This document shows positions 25,714 to 35,098 of a stretch of DNA of 64,000 nucleotides, piece by piece (within the stretch, counting starts at the first letter, position 1; each line of letters begins with the position of its first letter). The position numbers and the translations under genes are program-made. Source of the DNA: an uncultured Bacteroidales bacterium (lineage in GTDB: Bacteria > Bacteroidota > Bacteroidia > Bacteroidales > Bacteroidaceae); assembly GCA_902785075.1 (NCBI GenBank), contig CACZXN010000001.1, positions 92,784 through 156,783 on the forward strand, given 5' to 3'. The notes below the pieces were generated by a model, which ran no database searches, had not been told where the DNA came from, and saw only the letters and a program-made list of their open reading frames with translations.

Positions 25714-28131
25714 TCACTTCATCATGACCTTTTGTCCATTCACGATATACAGGCCCTTGGTCGGCCGGGTGGCTTTCCTGCCTTGCAAGTCGTAGATGGC
25801 GTCAAGATGGGATGATGGTTGGATGGCGAGTTCATCGATGCCTGTATCTTCGCCCAGAGCAGTCAGCGGACAAAGCATCCATTGCCGATGAGTGGGTGTA
25901 TCGGTGTCTGCCGAGTATTGCCAAGTGCAGACAGAGGTGCCTGTTGAACTGTTGGCATTGTTGAGGTCGAGTGCATAGCTGCGTGAACGTGCAAGCGTAA
26001 TCTTGTAGTATGGCAGGTCGATGGCTTCGATATAGAACTGCTGTTCGGACGAGGTGGTTGTCTGTGCTTTCAGGTTGGAAGAGCCTGAGGAACGAAGCGA
26101 AGTGAGTCGCTGCCCGCGTGCATTCTCGAGGATGAAGGCATTGCCCGATGCCACGAGTTTCCATCGCTGACCTTCACCGTAGTTGGTATTCTCGATAGTC
26201 ACAGCACCTGTCTCGGAAGCTGTGAGGGCTGCGGTGAGATTATGACGAGGCACGATGATGTATTCGCAGTCGGCAACAGGTTGGGGTTGGGTCGTTACTC
26301 CACCAACAGGCACGATGATGGTTGTGATGCTTTGTGAAGGGAGTTTGACAAGCATCGTGGTGCTGTCCATTGTGAAGGGTCGCACACTCTTCAGGTCTTC
26401 GGATGATGAGGTACGGTAGCACTTGATAGCGCTGACGGCTGGCAGATTGGTGAGCTGCGAAAGGTCGATACGGTGATAGGTGAGGCTTCCTTCGTTGAGC
26501 AGAACGAGCACAAGGGTGTCCTGAGCCTCGTTCATGGCTGCCAAAGACTGATCGTTGAGCGATGCCACGATGTTGTAGCCACGCTTGATGAATCGCGAGC
26601 ATTGCTGACGCACATAGAAATTCTTGACCTTCGAGTAGGTCTGGTCGGCAAAACTGCCGCGGATGGTACACCACTGGTCGTTAGCTTCCTCCATATACTG
26701 CCAGTCAATCCATGTCTCGGGCTGTAGGTAGCGCATGTCGTCGAACAGCTTCTGTGTAAGGCTCAAGTTGCCGCCAATGCCATTTCCACCTGCTCCAACC
26801 TCGCTCATCCATAGCGGAACATTGTCCTGATGGGCAAGGAATGCCATGTGAACACGGTCGGCATTGTTGCCCGAATAGGTGTGGGTGTTCCATTGTCCCA
26901 ACATCCGAAGCGCTCCACCCTGCTTAAAGGCTTTGTAGCCATTGACAGCCAAGCCCACGTTGGTTTCGTCGGAGGCAGAGATGACGGTGTTGAGTCCCGC
27001 CTTGTCGAGAATAGGTTTCAGCACCTTCACAAACTTCACCTGAGAGGCATAGTCGAAGTGACAGCCTTCCTGCGGACCGTTGGCGTACCAGAAATTGGTA
27101 ACTGACTCGTTGAACGGCTCCAAGGTCTTGAACTCGATGCCGTACTCGTCCTTATAGTGCTTGCAGACATCGACCAGATAGTGGGCAAACTCCTCGTAGT
27201 ATTCCGGCTTGAGATTGTCTTTACCTCCATCTGTATTGCCGCTACAGCAACCGCTGTAGGTCATATAGTAAGGGCACGAGTTGCTGAACGCCTCGAACAC
27301 AGCATCAGGACGCTTCTCACGAATCTTCAGCATAATCTTACGCTGAGCCTCATCACGATCCCAATGATACTCGTCGCCAGAGAAATCCTTGAAACCCTCC
27401 ATCTCAGCTCGAAGTCCCTTGCCCCGACCCATGTGATGAAGGTCACAATGTGCGTTTTCAGGGTCATCACCTCCACCTATATTATAACGGAAATGGCTGT
27501 AGTTAAGACCTGTAGGGCTGGTAAGCCAAGTCACAATCTCATCTATCTTCTTATCATTCCATTTACCGCATTGACCTGCCCACCAGCAGAGCGAAACGCC
27601 CCATCCATCGAACTTCTGACGTACAATCGAAGGGAACACAGCATAGGAAACGGTATCGGTAGGTAACGTTCCGTTGACCTTATCACTGAAGTACCAGAAA
27701 TGTTTCATGTCCGAACCGTTCTTGTCGGAATAGACCTTCGCATCGGCATCGTTGCTGTCGGTACCCAGACACTGCCCGTTGCCCTTGCAGCGAATGCGGA
27801 TGTATGCCCCTTGTGCCTGCTCGAACGTGAAGCGTGCATCATCACTGGTAGAGTCTGTCACGAAAGAGGTGTTCCACGAATTAATCTTTGAGAGATAGCG
27901 TTTCTTTCCCTCCTGTTTGATATAGTAATATCCTTGACCATCGGGCACAATGGTCATCTTCTGAGGATTCGAAACTGTTGCAGACTCCAAAAAGCCACCA
28001 TTATCACTGCCCATCTTCAAATGAAGTTCACTGCTGTGCATCACAAACACCGTTGTAGGTACAGCGAAATCGGTCTGGCCGTAAGATGTCATAGCCAGCA
28101 AAGAAGTAAATAGAATGAAGATTCGTTTCAT
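25714..28131 (-). CDS. Secreted glycoside hydrolase family 30 enzyme with ricin-like domains
   Basis: Exported protein of 805 residues with signal peptide MKRIFILFTSLLAMTSYG. Residues about 25-150 look like a beta-trefoil/ricin-like binding domain (YYYIKQEGKKRYLSK, GNGQCLGTDSND). A GH30-type (beta/alpha)8 barrel spans about 165-600, with KFDGWGVSLCWWAG, acid/base E342 in LEPFNES and nucleophile E444 in WMSEVGAGG. A second ricin-like domain lies at about 635-775 (RQWMLCPL). The C-terminus (IYDLQGRKATRPTKGLYIVNGQKVMMK region) resembles the tails of proteins sent through the Bacteroidetes type IX secretion system. GH30 subfamily 5 endo-beta-1,6-galactanase is my best guess for activity; the exact substrate is uncertain. 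It stands alone, with no SusC/D pair in the window. Confidence 0.82.
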   Translation of the reverse strand: MKRIFILFTSLLAMTSYGQTDFAVPTTVFVMHSSELHLKMGSDNGGFLESATVSNPQKMTIVPDGQGYYYIKQEGKKRYLSKINSWNTSFVTDSTSDDARFTFEQAQGAYIRIRCKGNGQCLGTDSNDADAKVYSDKNGSDMKHFWYFSDKVNGTLPTDTVSYAVFPSIVRQKFDGWGVSLCWWAGQCGKWNDKKIDEIVTWLTSPTGLNYSHFRYNIGGGDDPENAHCDLHHMGRGKGLRAEMEGFKDFSGDEYHWDRDEAQRKIMLKIREKRPDAVFEAFSNSCPYYMTYSGCCSGNTDGGKDNLKPEYYEEFAHYLVDVCKHYKDEYGIEFKTLEPFNESVTNFWYANGPQEGCHFDYASQVKFVKVLKPILDKAGLNTVISASDETNVGLAVNGYKAFKQGGALRMLGQWNTHTYSGNNADRVHMAFLAHQDNVPLWMSEVGAGGNGIGGNLSLTQKLFDDMRYLQPETWIDWQYMEEANDQWCTIRGSFADQTYSKVKNFYVRQQCSRFIKRGYNIVASLNDQSLAAMNEAQDTLVLVLLNEGSLTYHRIDLSQLTNLPAVSAIKCYRTSSSEDLKSVRPFTMDSTTMLVKLPSQSITTIIVPVGGVTTQPQPVADCEYIIVPRHNLTAALTASETGAVTIENTNYGEGQRWKLVASGNAFILENARGQRLTSLRSSGSSNLKAQTTTSSEQQFYIEAIDLPYYKITLARSRSYALDLNNANSSTGTSVCTWQYSADTDTPTHRQWMLCPLTALGEDTGIDELAIQPSSHLDAIYDLQGRKATRPTKGLYIVNGQKVMMK

Positions 28132-28165
28132 AAGATGTTTATTTTTGACGATTTAATTGCTTGTC

Positions 28166-28489
28166 TTACATGGTCCGCTTCCTATCTTTCTTGTTGCTGG
28201 TTCCTGCGCCATAGGCACAATAACCCATATAGGTATGGAAGATGAGGAGGAGCCACCACCAAATCATATAAGCAGCGGTGTGATGAGGTGCCTGACAGAG
28301 GATGTGCTTGTCGAGCACCAGCGACATCGCCCAGTTGGGGACAATGAAGATACCGTGCCAAATGCCCATATACCAGTCGTATTCAACGCTAGGGCTGATA
28401 TGACACCACTTGTTTGCAATGAAACAGCCAATGAGCGTTACGACAATCAGAATGGCTGCTGCTTTCAATAGTTTAAGTATTACGTTCAT
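28166..28489 (-). CDS. Small two-helix membrane protein
   Basis: Protein of 107 residues, family not recognised. The start is set at the ATG at 28489 (MNVILKLLKAAA), which clears the stop of priA upstream at 28542; a longer frame would overlap it. Two hydrophobic helices are visible, at about 8-26 (AAAILIVVTLIGCFIA) and 78-95 (AYMIWWWLLLIFHTYMGY). Between them is a Trp-rich segment (YDWYMGIWHGIFIVPNWAMS), and the C-terminus is very basic (NKKDRKR). It follows priA on the same strand with a 52-base gap, suggesting shared transcription only. Confidence 0.7.
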   Translation of the reverse strand: MNVILKLLKAAAILIVVTLIGCFIANKWCHISPSVEYDWYMGIWHGIFIVPNWAMSLVLDKHILCQAPHHTAAYMIWWWLLLIFHTYMGYCAYGAGTSNKKDRKRTM

Positions 28490-28541
28490 AAATCTTGTTG
28501 TGAAAGTTTTAAGTTCAGTTGAAAGTTGGGTAATCATTTCT

Positions 28542-30791
28542 TTACATTGGATCCACATCATAATAGACCTGCAGACCATTAGCAGAGGGTTGCTGCATGA
28601 GGCGCGACTGGATGTCGAAGAGGATGTTGCGCACCTTATCGACCGAGGCTGTCTTCTCGATCTTGAGCATCAGCTTGCGGATATACATCGAATGAACACG
28701 CGACACCGCAGGACGATCGGGACCAAGCAGCCGTTCGCCAAAGGTGTGACGCATCATCGAAGCCATATCGTTTGCGAGCAACTCGACACGAGCGGCATCG
28801 TGATGGCGCAGGTAGATGTTAATGAGCCGATAGTATGGTGGATAGTGAAAGGCTTTGCGTTCCTCCATCTGGGTGCGGAACATCGAGGCATAGTCGTTGG
28901 TGACTACATAGGAGATGATGTCGGCATCGGCACTACGCGTCTGCACCACCACCCTTCCCTTGTTGTGTTTACGTCCTGCACGTCCAGCCACTTGAGCCAG
29001 CACCTGATAGGTGCGCTCGTGACTGCGGAAATCGGGGATGTTGAGCATTGTGTCGGCATCGAGCACTCCCACCACGCTCACATTATCGAAATCGAGTCCT
29101 TTGGTCACCATCTGGGTACCAACCAAAATGTCATAGCGATGTTGGGAGAAGTCGGTAATGATCTGTTCGTAAGCAGTACGAGTATGAGCAGTGTCGATAT
29201 CCATACGAATGGTAGTAGCGTTAGGGAAGTCGCGATGAAGCTGTGCTTCGACCTTCTCTGTTCCTATACCGACATCCGTGAAGGTGGATTCCTCACACTG
29301 AGGACACTTGTCGGGCACCTCGAAGGAAGTGCCGCAATAATGGCATACTAGACGACCTGACTTCTTGTGATAGGTGAGACTGACATCGCAATGGGGACAG
29401 CGAGGCACCCATCCGCAAGTCTTGCACGAAAGGAAATTGGCATAACCACGACGGTTAAGAAAAAGGATGACCTGCTCATGATGAGCCAACGCTTCGCCTA
29501 TCAGGTCGTGGAGAACTGGCGAAAACACTCCCTTCATTCGCTTCTGGAACCTCAGACGCTTGATGTCAACCACTTCAACCTCAGGCAACTGCATATCACG
29601 ATAGCGTGTGGTGAGACTCACATAACCATACTTACCTGTCTTGGCCAGATGGTATGACTCCAGACTCGGAGTAGCCGTACCAAGGAGAGTCTTGGCATGC
29701 GCCTGATGAGCCAACATGATGGCAGCATTGCGCGCATGATAGCGAGGAGCTGGTTCTTGCTGCTTGTACGACACCTCATGTTCCTCATCAACAATGACTA
29801 ATCCCAATCGATGAAAAGGGAGAAAGACAGACGAGCGAACCCCCAAAATAAGGTTGAAAGGGTGGTCGGAAAGCTGTTTCTGATAAACCTCAACTCGCTC
29901 AGCATCGGAGAATTTCGAGTGATAAACGCCCATTTCATCGCCAAAAACACTACGCAGACGTTCAGTAATCTGGGTGGTCAACGCAATCTCAGGCAGGAGG
30001 TACAACACCTGTTTACCCTCTGCGATAGCCTTACGGATGAGATGAATGTATATTTCGGTCTTACCGCTCGAAGTAACTCCATGAAGCAAAGTGACATCGT
30101 GGGTTAGATACAAGCTATTAATTTCCTCATAAGCCGCCTGCTGTGCCTCGTTGAGAGGATGCACATCACGTAGTGACACAGGTGTATGCAGAATACGCCC
30201 CACCTCATGTTCATAGGTCGTCAAAAGTTTCTTGCTAACCAATCCGTTGAAGATGGTTGTCGAAGCACCGCACACCTGTAACAACTCTTGCTTGGAAACA
30301 GGACGGGGTTGTTCAAACCGACCATAGCCCGCCATCTCCAGATAGGTCTCGAACACGATTTGCTGCTTCTTGGAGTTCTTCAGGAAGTTCAGGACGATGT
30401 CTTTCTTATTGATGTCGAAATCGCCTGCCAGACAAACTCGAGTCTCTGTTTTAGGACGAAACTTATCGTCCTTCAGTCCTGCTGGCAAAGCAGCATTCAT
30501 CACATCACCCAACGGGCATACATAATAGCTCGCTATCCACTGCCAGAAAGTCAATTGGACAGGAGTAACGACTGGTTGTTCATCAAGGCAACGAACGATA
30601 GGCTTAACCTGATAGCCCTGCGGTTGTTTCTTGTGCACATCCCGAACGATGCCCACATACGATTTGTTCTTTCCAAAGGGAACAACAACACGACAACCCT
30701 TCCTGACAGATAACTCCATCGAGGAAGGGATGCTGTAAGTATAGCTGTCCTGCAGCGGAAGTGGAACAATTACATCAGCAAATGTGGACAT
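28542..30791 (-). CDS. priA: Primosomal replication restart helicase PriA
   Basis: 3'-to-5' DNA helicase that reloads the replication machinery at stalled forks; 749 residues. Visible parts are the N-terminal DNA-binding domain (PFGKNKSYVGIV), the Walker A GVTSSGKTEIY, DEEH Walker B (VIVDEEHEVSYKQ), and a zinc module with paired cysteines (CKTCGWVPRCPHC, CHYCGTSFEVPDKCPQC). Later come the motif V/VI region (VGTQMVTKGLDFDNVSVVG, QVAGRAGR). Length is slightly short of many Bacteroidetes versions but all motifs are present. It precedes the small membrane protein gene and follows the beta-barrel gene. Confidence 0.96.
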   Translation of the reverse strand: MSTFADVIVPLPLQDSYTYSIPSSMELSVRKGCRVVVPFGKNKSYVGIVRDVHKKQPQGYQVKPIVRCLDEQPVVTPVQLTFWQWIASYYVCPLGDVMNAALPAGLKDDKFRPKTETRVCLAGDFDINKKDIVLNFLKNSKKQQIVFETYLEMAGYGRFEQPRPVSKQELLQVCGASTTIFNGLVSKKLLTTYEHEVGRILHTPVSLRDVHPLNEAQQAAYEEINSLYLTHDVTLLHGVTSSGKTEIYIHLIRKAIAEGKQVLYLLPEIALTTQITERLRSVFGDEMGVYHSKFSDAERVEVYQKQLSDHPFNLILGVRSSVFLPFHRLGLVIVDEEHEVSYKQQEPAPRYHARNAAIMLAHQAHAKTLLGTATPSLESYHLAKTGKYGYVSLTTRYRDMQLPEVEVVDIKRLRFQKRMKGVFSPVLHDLIGEALAHHEQVILFLNRRGYANFLSCKTCGWVPRCPHCDVSLTYHKKSGRLVCHYCGTSFEVPDKCPQCEESTFTDVGIGTEKVEAQLHRDFPNATTIRMDIDTAHTRTAYEQIITDFSQHRYDILVGTQMVTKGLDFDNVSVVGVLDADTMLNIPDFRSHERTYQVLAQVAGRAGRKHNKGRVVVQTRSADADIISYVVTNDYASMFRTQMEERKAFHYPPYYRLINIYLRHHDAARVELLANDMASMMRHTFGERLLGPDRPAVSRVHSMYIRKLMLKIEKTASVDKVRNILFDIQSRLMQQPSANGLQVYYDVDPM

Positions 30792-30810
30792 AGTGAGCGT
30801 AGAAAAATCA

Positions 30811-31449
30811 TCAGAAGAAATAGGTCAGGGAAATCTGATGGGTATTATCTTTCAGCTGTCCCTCCACAATGTCACCACTTAATTTCTTGACGGTGAACTC
30901 GTTGGTGTGACCCAGCATGATGTTATAGTTATAGCCAAGACGGAAATGGCCGAAAAACGAAATACCTCCACCTACGTTCCAAGAGAGGTCGGACCTGTTC
31001 AGTTCCCATCCGTTGGTCCAATTGTCAACAACATAATCGTTCAGTGCCCAACTACGATCGCCAATGTTGTACGACACCTGAGGTCCTGTTGCAGCATAGA
31101 TGCTTAAGATACGTCCCAAACCCACAGAATAGCGCAGGTTGACAGGCACAATGATATATTGCATTGTCTGATTTTGCAGTTCTTCGGATAAGGGTAAAGA
31201 AACCACACGATTGTCGTAGAGGACAGAAAAATCAACCCCCATTCCAGGCACAGGAAGCGACACATCCAACGTGGCTCCAACAAAGAAACCATTGCGGTTG
31301 TCACTGCGGACGTTGTTCTCAAGCTGCTTCCATTTCCATGTCACCTTGTTCACATTAAAGCCACCTCTGATACCCAAGCGGACTTGCGCTTGAGCAGGTA
31401 ATGCACAAACGAAGGTGAAAAACGCAATATAGACAATGTATCTCTTCAT
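30811..31449 (-). CDS. Outer-membrane beta-barrel (porin-family) protein
   Basis: Protein of 212 residues with signal peptide MKRYIVYIAFFTFVCALPAQAQ. The mature part is alternating beta-strands beginning VRLGIRGGFNVNKVTW and ending in the terminal strand HQISLTYFF with a final Phe, the usual BAM recognition end. It matches the general OMP_b-brl/PorT-like class; a specific function cannot be given. It lies between the aldo/keto reductase gene (16 bases upstream) and priA (19 bases downstream) on the minus strand. Confidence 0.82.
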   Translation of the reverse strand: MKRYIVYIAFFTFVCALPAQAQVRLGIRGGFNVNKVTWKWKQLENNVRSDNRNGFFVGATLDVSLPVPGMGVDFSVLYDNRVVSLPLSEELQNQTMQYIIVPVNLRYSVGLGRILSIYAATGPQVSYNIGDRSWALNDYVVDNWTNGWELNRSDLSWNVGGGISFFGHFRLGYNYNIMLGHTNEFTVKKLSGDIVEGQLKDNTHQISLTYFF

Positions 31450-31465
31450 ATTTTGATGATAAAAC

Positions 31466-32812
31466 CTATGCTTTTCTCAGAGTCTCAACAATTCGTGCCA
31501 TCTGATTCGGAATACGAATCTGCTGTGGACACTTCGACAGACACTCCTCGCAATCCTGACAAGCCTCAGCCCATTTCTTCTTGTCAGGTAGTGCCTTCTT
31601 ATAGGCATCAGAGAATGTCTTAAAGGCTGCTGCATACCCAGCAGAACTCTTGTCGGGTAATGGCAAGATGTGCTTGGTCACTGCATCATTGTAAGTAGCA
31701 AAGTTTGTTGGAATGTCGACCCCAAACGGACAAGGCATACAATAAGAGCAAGTGGTACAAGGGATGTTGGGGAATCCAGACATCTGGTCAGCTATCTCTG
31801 CAAGGAGGTTGTTCTCTGCATCTGTGCAAGGATCAAGCGGCGAAAAGGTTTGAACATTCTCCTCGAGATGGTCCATGCGGTTCATACCGCTCAACGTGGT
31901 GAGAATATTGGTATGAGAGCCCACCCAACGGAATGCCCAACGAGCCGAACTATCGTCGGGATGAACGGCTTTCAGCTTTTCAGTAATTTCTTGTGACATG
32001 CGTCCGAAGGTACCTCCACGAAGCGGCTCCATCACAACACACTGTACACCCAATTTGTCACATTTGTTATAGAGATATTCTGCATCAGCATCACTTCGAC
32101 GACCTCCACGCATGGATGCATGACGCCAATCGAGGAAGTTCATCTGAATCTGAACGAAGTCCCAATGGTACTCACTCTGATGATCTAATAGCCAGTCGAA
32201 ATCACGCACATCACCATGATAGGAGAATCCAAGATGCTTGATACGACCAGCCTTGCGTTCAGCAAGCAAGAAATCGAGCACTCCATTATCAAGGAAACGT
32301 CCCTTAAGAGTATTCATACCGCCGCCGATACCATGTAGCAGATAATAGTCGATGACATCTACCTTCAGCTTTTCGCGAGACTGCTCATACATACGTTTTG
32401 AGACATCAAAAGACCATTGATTCTGACTCATGTTCGACATCTTTGTAGCCACATAATACTTACTACGCGGATGACGAGATAGCGCATTACCCATCAACAC
32501 CTCAGACTGTCCTCCCATATACATTGGAGCGGTGTCGAAATAATTCACTCCGTGCTCGATAGCATAATCGACCAACTTGTTCACCTCTTCCTGATTGTTG
32601 GGCAAACGCATCATACCGAACCCAAGCAAAGAAATCTGCTCTCCGCTACCATGCTGAACACGATAGGTCATTCGATTCGCTACTGGTTTCTCTGGCTTCT
32701 CCTTCGCGATTACATTCAAAGGCTCCAACGCCATAATGGCCATTGCAGAACCAGCTCCTACTCCCATGCGACGCAAAAATTCGCGACGACTCATGCTTTT
32801 ATTTTCGTCCAT
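31466..32812 (-). CDS. Tat-exported aldo/keto reductase with C-terminal ferredoxin-like Fe-S motifs
   Basis: Protein of 448 residues. It starts with a twin-arginine signal (SRREFLRRMGVGAGSAMAIMAL). An aldo/keto reductase barrel follows at about 50-340 with DTAPMYMGGQSE holding the catalytic Asp/Tyr region, and LGFGMMRLP near the start. The last 90 residues carry two cysteine clusters, CTTCSYCMPCPFG near 356 and CQDCEECLSKCPQQ near 421, fitting two 4Fe-4S sites. The barrel plus Fe-S layout is known among anaerobes. Export suggests a periplasmic redox enzyme whose substrate is unknown. A TAACTTTG promoter box lies 28 bases upstream. Confidence 0.88.
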   Translation of the reverse strand: MDENKSMSRREFLRRMGVGAGSAMAIMALEPLNVIAKEKPEKPVANRMTYRVQHGSGEQISLLGFGMMRLPNNQEEVNKLVDYAIEHGVNYFDTAPMYMGGQSEVLMGNALSRHPRSKYYVATKMSNMSQNQWSFDVSKRMYEQSREKLKVDVIDYYLLHGIGGGMNTLKGRFLDNGVLDFLLAERKAGRIKHLGFSYHGDVRDFDWLLDHQSEYHWDFVQIQMNFLDWRHASMRGGRRSDADAEYLYNKCDKLGVQCVVMEPLRGGTFGRMSQEITEKLKAVHPDDSSARWAFRWVGSHTNILTTLSGMNRMDHLEENVQTFSPLDPCTDAENNLLAEIADQMSGFPNIPCTTCSYCMPCPFGVDIPTNFATYNDAVTKHILPLPDKSSAGYAAAFKTFSDAYKKALPDKKKWAEACQDCEECLSKCPQQIRIPNQMARIVETLRKA

Positions 32813-32840
32813 ATTTGATTAAGTTTTTAGTTAGTCGCCA

Positions 32841-32848
32841 CAAAGTTA
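32841..32848 (-). promoter_or_regulatory. -7 box upstream of the aldo/keto reductase
   Basis: Minus-strand TAACTTTG matches TAnnTTTG, 28 bases before the ATG at 32812. A CTTGTG about 20 bases further upstream may serve as a weak -33 element. Confidence 0.55.
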
Positions 32849-33004
32849 CAAACATTTTTTAGATTAAACACAAGTTTTTTCCTTTTTTTTATTTGCACAT
32901 TAGATTTTTCGCACTTATCCCCCACCATTTTTCGGTCAAAATAGTGCGGTTCTAGGGCATTTTATGGGGAAAATGCAAAAAAAACAAACTTTTTATTAAA
33001 AAAA

Positions 33005-33034
33005 TGTGGGGAAATGTGGTGGAGTGTGGAGAAA
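33005..33034 (+). promoter_or_regulatory. Probable MraZ operator: three TGTGG boxes with 10-base period
   Basis: TGTGG starts at 33005, 33015 and 33025, giving TGTGGGGAAA, TGTGGTGGAG and TGTGGAGAAA head to tail. MraZ of E. coli binds TGGGN repeats separated by 5 bases, also a 10-base period. The boxes end 7 bases before the mraZ -7 element, so binding would block the promoter. Role is inferred. Confidence 0.75.
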
Positions 33035-33040
33035 AATGTT

Positions 33041-33048
33041 TATATTTG
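33041..33048 (+). promoter_or_regulatory. -7 box of the division/cell-wall cluster
   Basis: TATATTTG, an exact TAnnTTTG match 27 bases before the mraZ ATG. The three TGTGG boxes cover the region where the -33 element would be. Confidence 0.65.
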
Positions 33049-33074
33049 CAATCGAATTCAAAAAGTAAGGATTG

Positions 33075-33536
33075 ATGCGATTCATCGGAGACTATTCAGC
33101 TAAAGCAGATGCAAAAGGCAGAGTTTTTTTGCCAGCACCTTTCAGGAAAGTTCTCGATGCAGAAAAAGAGACACGACTCATTCTGCGGGGAGACCTCTTC
33201 CAAAAGTGCCTTGTGCTTTATCCAGAAGGCCTTTGGAACGACATGCTGAACATGCTTCAAGCAAAGTTGAACAGATGGAACGGACAGCATCAACACCTAC
33301 TTCGCCAGTTCCTAGAAGATGCAGAAGTGGTAGAATTGGATAGGAACGGACGTATTTTGATAAACAAACGCAAGCTGAAATTTGCCGGGATATCCCAAGA
33401 CGTTAGGTTTCTCGCCGTGGACGACCACATAGAAGTGTGGGATAAGAGCCAATTTGAATCAGTGTTGAGTGAGTCAGCGAATCTCGGTGCAGACTTGCAG
33501 GAAATAATGGCGGAATTACCTCCAAACTTAATCTGA
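33075..33536 (+). CDS. mraZ: Transcriptional regulator MraZ
   Basis: DNA-binding protein of 153 residues with two AbrB-like SpoVT halves: FIGDYSAKADAKGRVFLPAPFR at 2-23 and AEVVELDRNGRILINKRKLKFAG at about 91-113. It forms ring-shaped oligomers and represses its own operon in other bacteria. The ATG at 33075 is chosen over the TTG one codon earlier. It opens the division and cell-wall cluster, and three evenly spaced TGTGG boxes upstream look like its operator. Confidence 0.95.
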   Translation: MRFIGDYSAKADAKGRVFLPAPFRKVLDAEKETRLILRGDLFQKCLVLYPEGLWNDMLNMLQAKLNRWNGQHQHLLRQFLEDAEVVELDRNGRILINKRKLKFAGISQDVRFLAVDDHIEVWDKSQFESVLSESANLGADLQEIMAELPPNLI

Positions 33537-33657
33537 CATAGCGGAAAAGCCTACTTGTAGGTTCGCGTCACTTTTTATGGGTCTCGCGCGCGTACCTTAT
33601 TAATAAAGAATAAGTGCTCAGAAAGAGAGCGGTTTTTCATTATCGAACTTACCCACG

Positions 33658-34575
33658 ATGTACGAAAAAGAAGTCACATATCACCAACCCGTGTTACTCG
33701 TTCAGAGTATTGACGGAATGAATATCCAGAAGGACGGAGTTTATGTGGATGTGACCTTCGGAGGAGGCGGACACAGCAAAGAGATATTGAGAAGGCTCAA
33801 AGGTAATGCTCACCTGTACAGCTTTGATCAGGATGCCGATGCCGAACGCAATATCGTTGATGACAAACGATTCACGTTCGTTAGAAGCAATTTCAGATAC
33901 ATGAAGAACTTCTTGAAGTATTATGGGGAGGACGCAGGCGTTGATGGCATCCTTGCAGACTTAGGCGTTTCATCGCATCACTTCGATGATGCAGAACGCG
34001 GTTTTTCATTCCGGTTCGATGTCCCCCTCGACATGAGGATGAACCAACGAGCTAAAACCACATCGGCAACCATCATCAACAACTACAGCGAAAGCGCACT
34101 TGCCGATATTCTCTACTTCTACGGAGAGTTGAAGAACAGCCGGCAGATAGCCGCTGCAATCGTCAAGGAACGTAGCCAAAAACCGATTGAGACAACAGGA
34201 GAGCTAATCAACATTGTACAACCGTTCTTCGTACGAGACAGAGAGAAGAAAGAGCTGGCAAAGGTGTTTCAAGCTTTGCGCATTGAGGTAAACCAAGAGA
34301 TGGATGCCCTAAAAGAAATGCTGACAGCAGCCACAGAATGCTTAAAGCCTGGAGGAAGATTGGTGGTCATCACCTATCATTCGTTAGAGGATAGAATGGT
34401 CAAGAACATCATGAAGACTGGTAGTATCGAAGGCAAAGAGGAGAAAGACTTTTTCGGCAACGTTTCATCTCCCTACAAGTTGATTACACGTAAACCGATT
34501 GTCCCTAACGCTGAAGAGCAAGAGAAAAACCCTCGGTCGAGAAGTGCAAAACTGAGGATTGCCGAAAAATTGTAA
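33658..34575 (+). CDS. rsmH: 16S rRNA (cytosine-1402 N4)-methyltransferase
   Basis: SAM-dependent methyltransferase, 305 residues, that modifies C1402 of 16S rRNA. The SAM motif is VYVDVTFGGGGHSKEIL. ILADLGVSSHHFDDAERGFSFR, RMNQ and FFVRDREKKELAKVFQALRIEVNQE are family signatures, and VVITYHSLEDRMVK is near the end. It follows mraZ as expected for this cluster (older name mraW). The 121-base gap from mraZ contains a small CCTACTTGTAGG hairpin but no clear promoter. Confidence 0.97.
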   Translation: MYEKEVTYHQPVLLVQSIDGMNIQKDGVYVDVTFGGGGHSKEILRRLKGNAHLYSFDQDADAERNIVDDKRFTFVRSNFRYMKNFLKYYGEDAGVDGILADLGVSSHHFDDAERGFSFRFDVPLDMRMNQRAKTTSATIINNYSESALADILYFYGELKNSRQIAAAIVKERSQKPIETTGELINIVQPFFVRDREKKELAKVFQALRIEVNQEMDALKEMLTAATECLKPGGRLVVITYHSLEDRMVKNIMKTGSIEGKEEKDFFGNVSSPYKLITRKPIVPNAEEQEKNPRSRSAKLRIAEKL

Positions 34576-34611
34576 CCACAAATTGAGTTAAGAGTTTAAA
34601 TTGAGTTAATA

Positions 34612-35085
34612 ATGGACGAGGACAACAAGACGAACATTGAGGAGCAAGACACAGAACTGACGCAGGACGAGGTGCAAGAGATGCAGGAGCGACAGAAAGC
34701 GATTGAGGCTATCAAGAAGTTCACCGAAGAAGACGAGGAGGAAGACGAAGACAGCTTGGGCGAAATCTCGTTGAAATCCATCATCGGAGGTGACATCCTA
34801 CAAAGTCGCTTCATGCTGCATCAGGTTGTCTTCTTCATGTTCTTGGTTGTACTAGCCATCATCTACACAGGTAACAGATATGCAAGTCAACAAGACACCT
34901 TGCTCATCGACAGTCTGAAAGTAGAGCTACAAGAAGAGCGAAACAAAGTACTGACTATCGAAAGTGACCTGCTCAACGCCAGTCGCCAATCAGAAATCAT
35001 CAAACTACTGAAAGTAAACGGAGACTCACTACTACTCAACCCAACAAAACCACCATTCATCATCACAGAAGACGACAACCAATAA
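34612..35085 (+). CDS. ftsL: FtsL-like division protein
   Basis: Bitopic membrane protein of 157 residues. It has a long acidic cytoplasmic part (EEDEEEDEDSLGEIS), one transmembrane helix at about 70-86 (VVFFMFLVVLAIIYTGN) and a periplasmic coiled-coil-like tail (SLKVELQEERNKVLTIESDLLNA). Position between rsmH and ftsI, single helix and coiled coil fit the Bacteroidetes FtsL family, which is very divergent from E. coli FtsL. The acidic N-terminal extension of about 65 residues is a lineage trait. Assignment rests partly on gene order. Confidence 0.85.
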   Translation: MDEDNKTNIEEQDTELTQDEVQEMQERQKAIEAIKKFTEEDEEEDEDSLGEISLKSIIGGDILQSRFMLHQVVFFMFLVVLAIIYTGNRYASQQDTLLIDSLKVELQEERNKVLTIESDLLNASRQSEIIKLLKVNGDSLLLNPTKPPFIITEDDNQ

Positions 35086-35098
35086 AGAGAGAAAAAAA

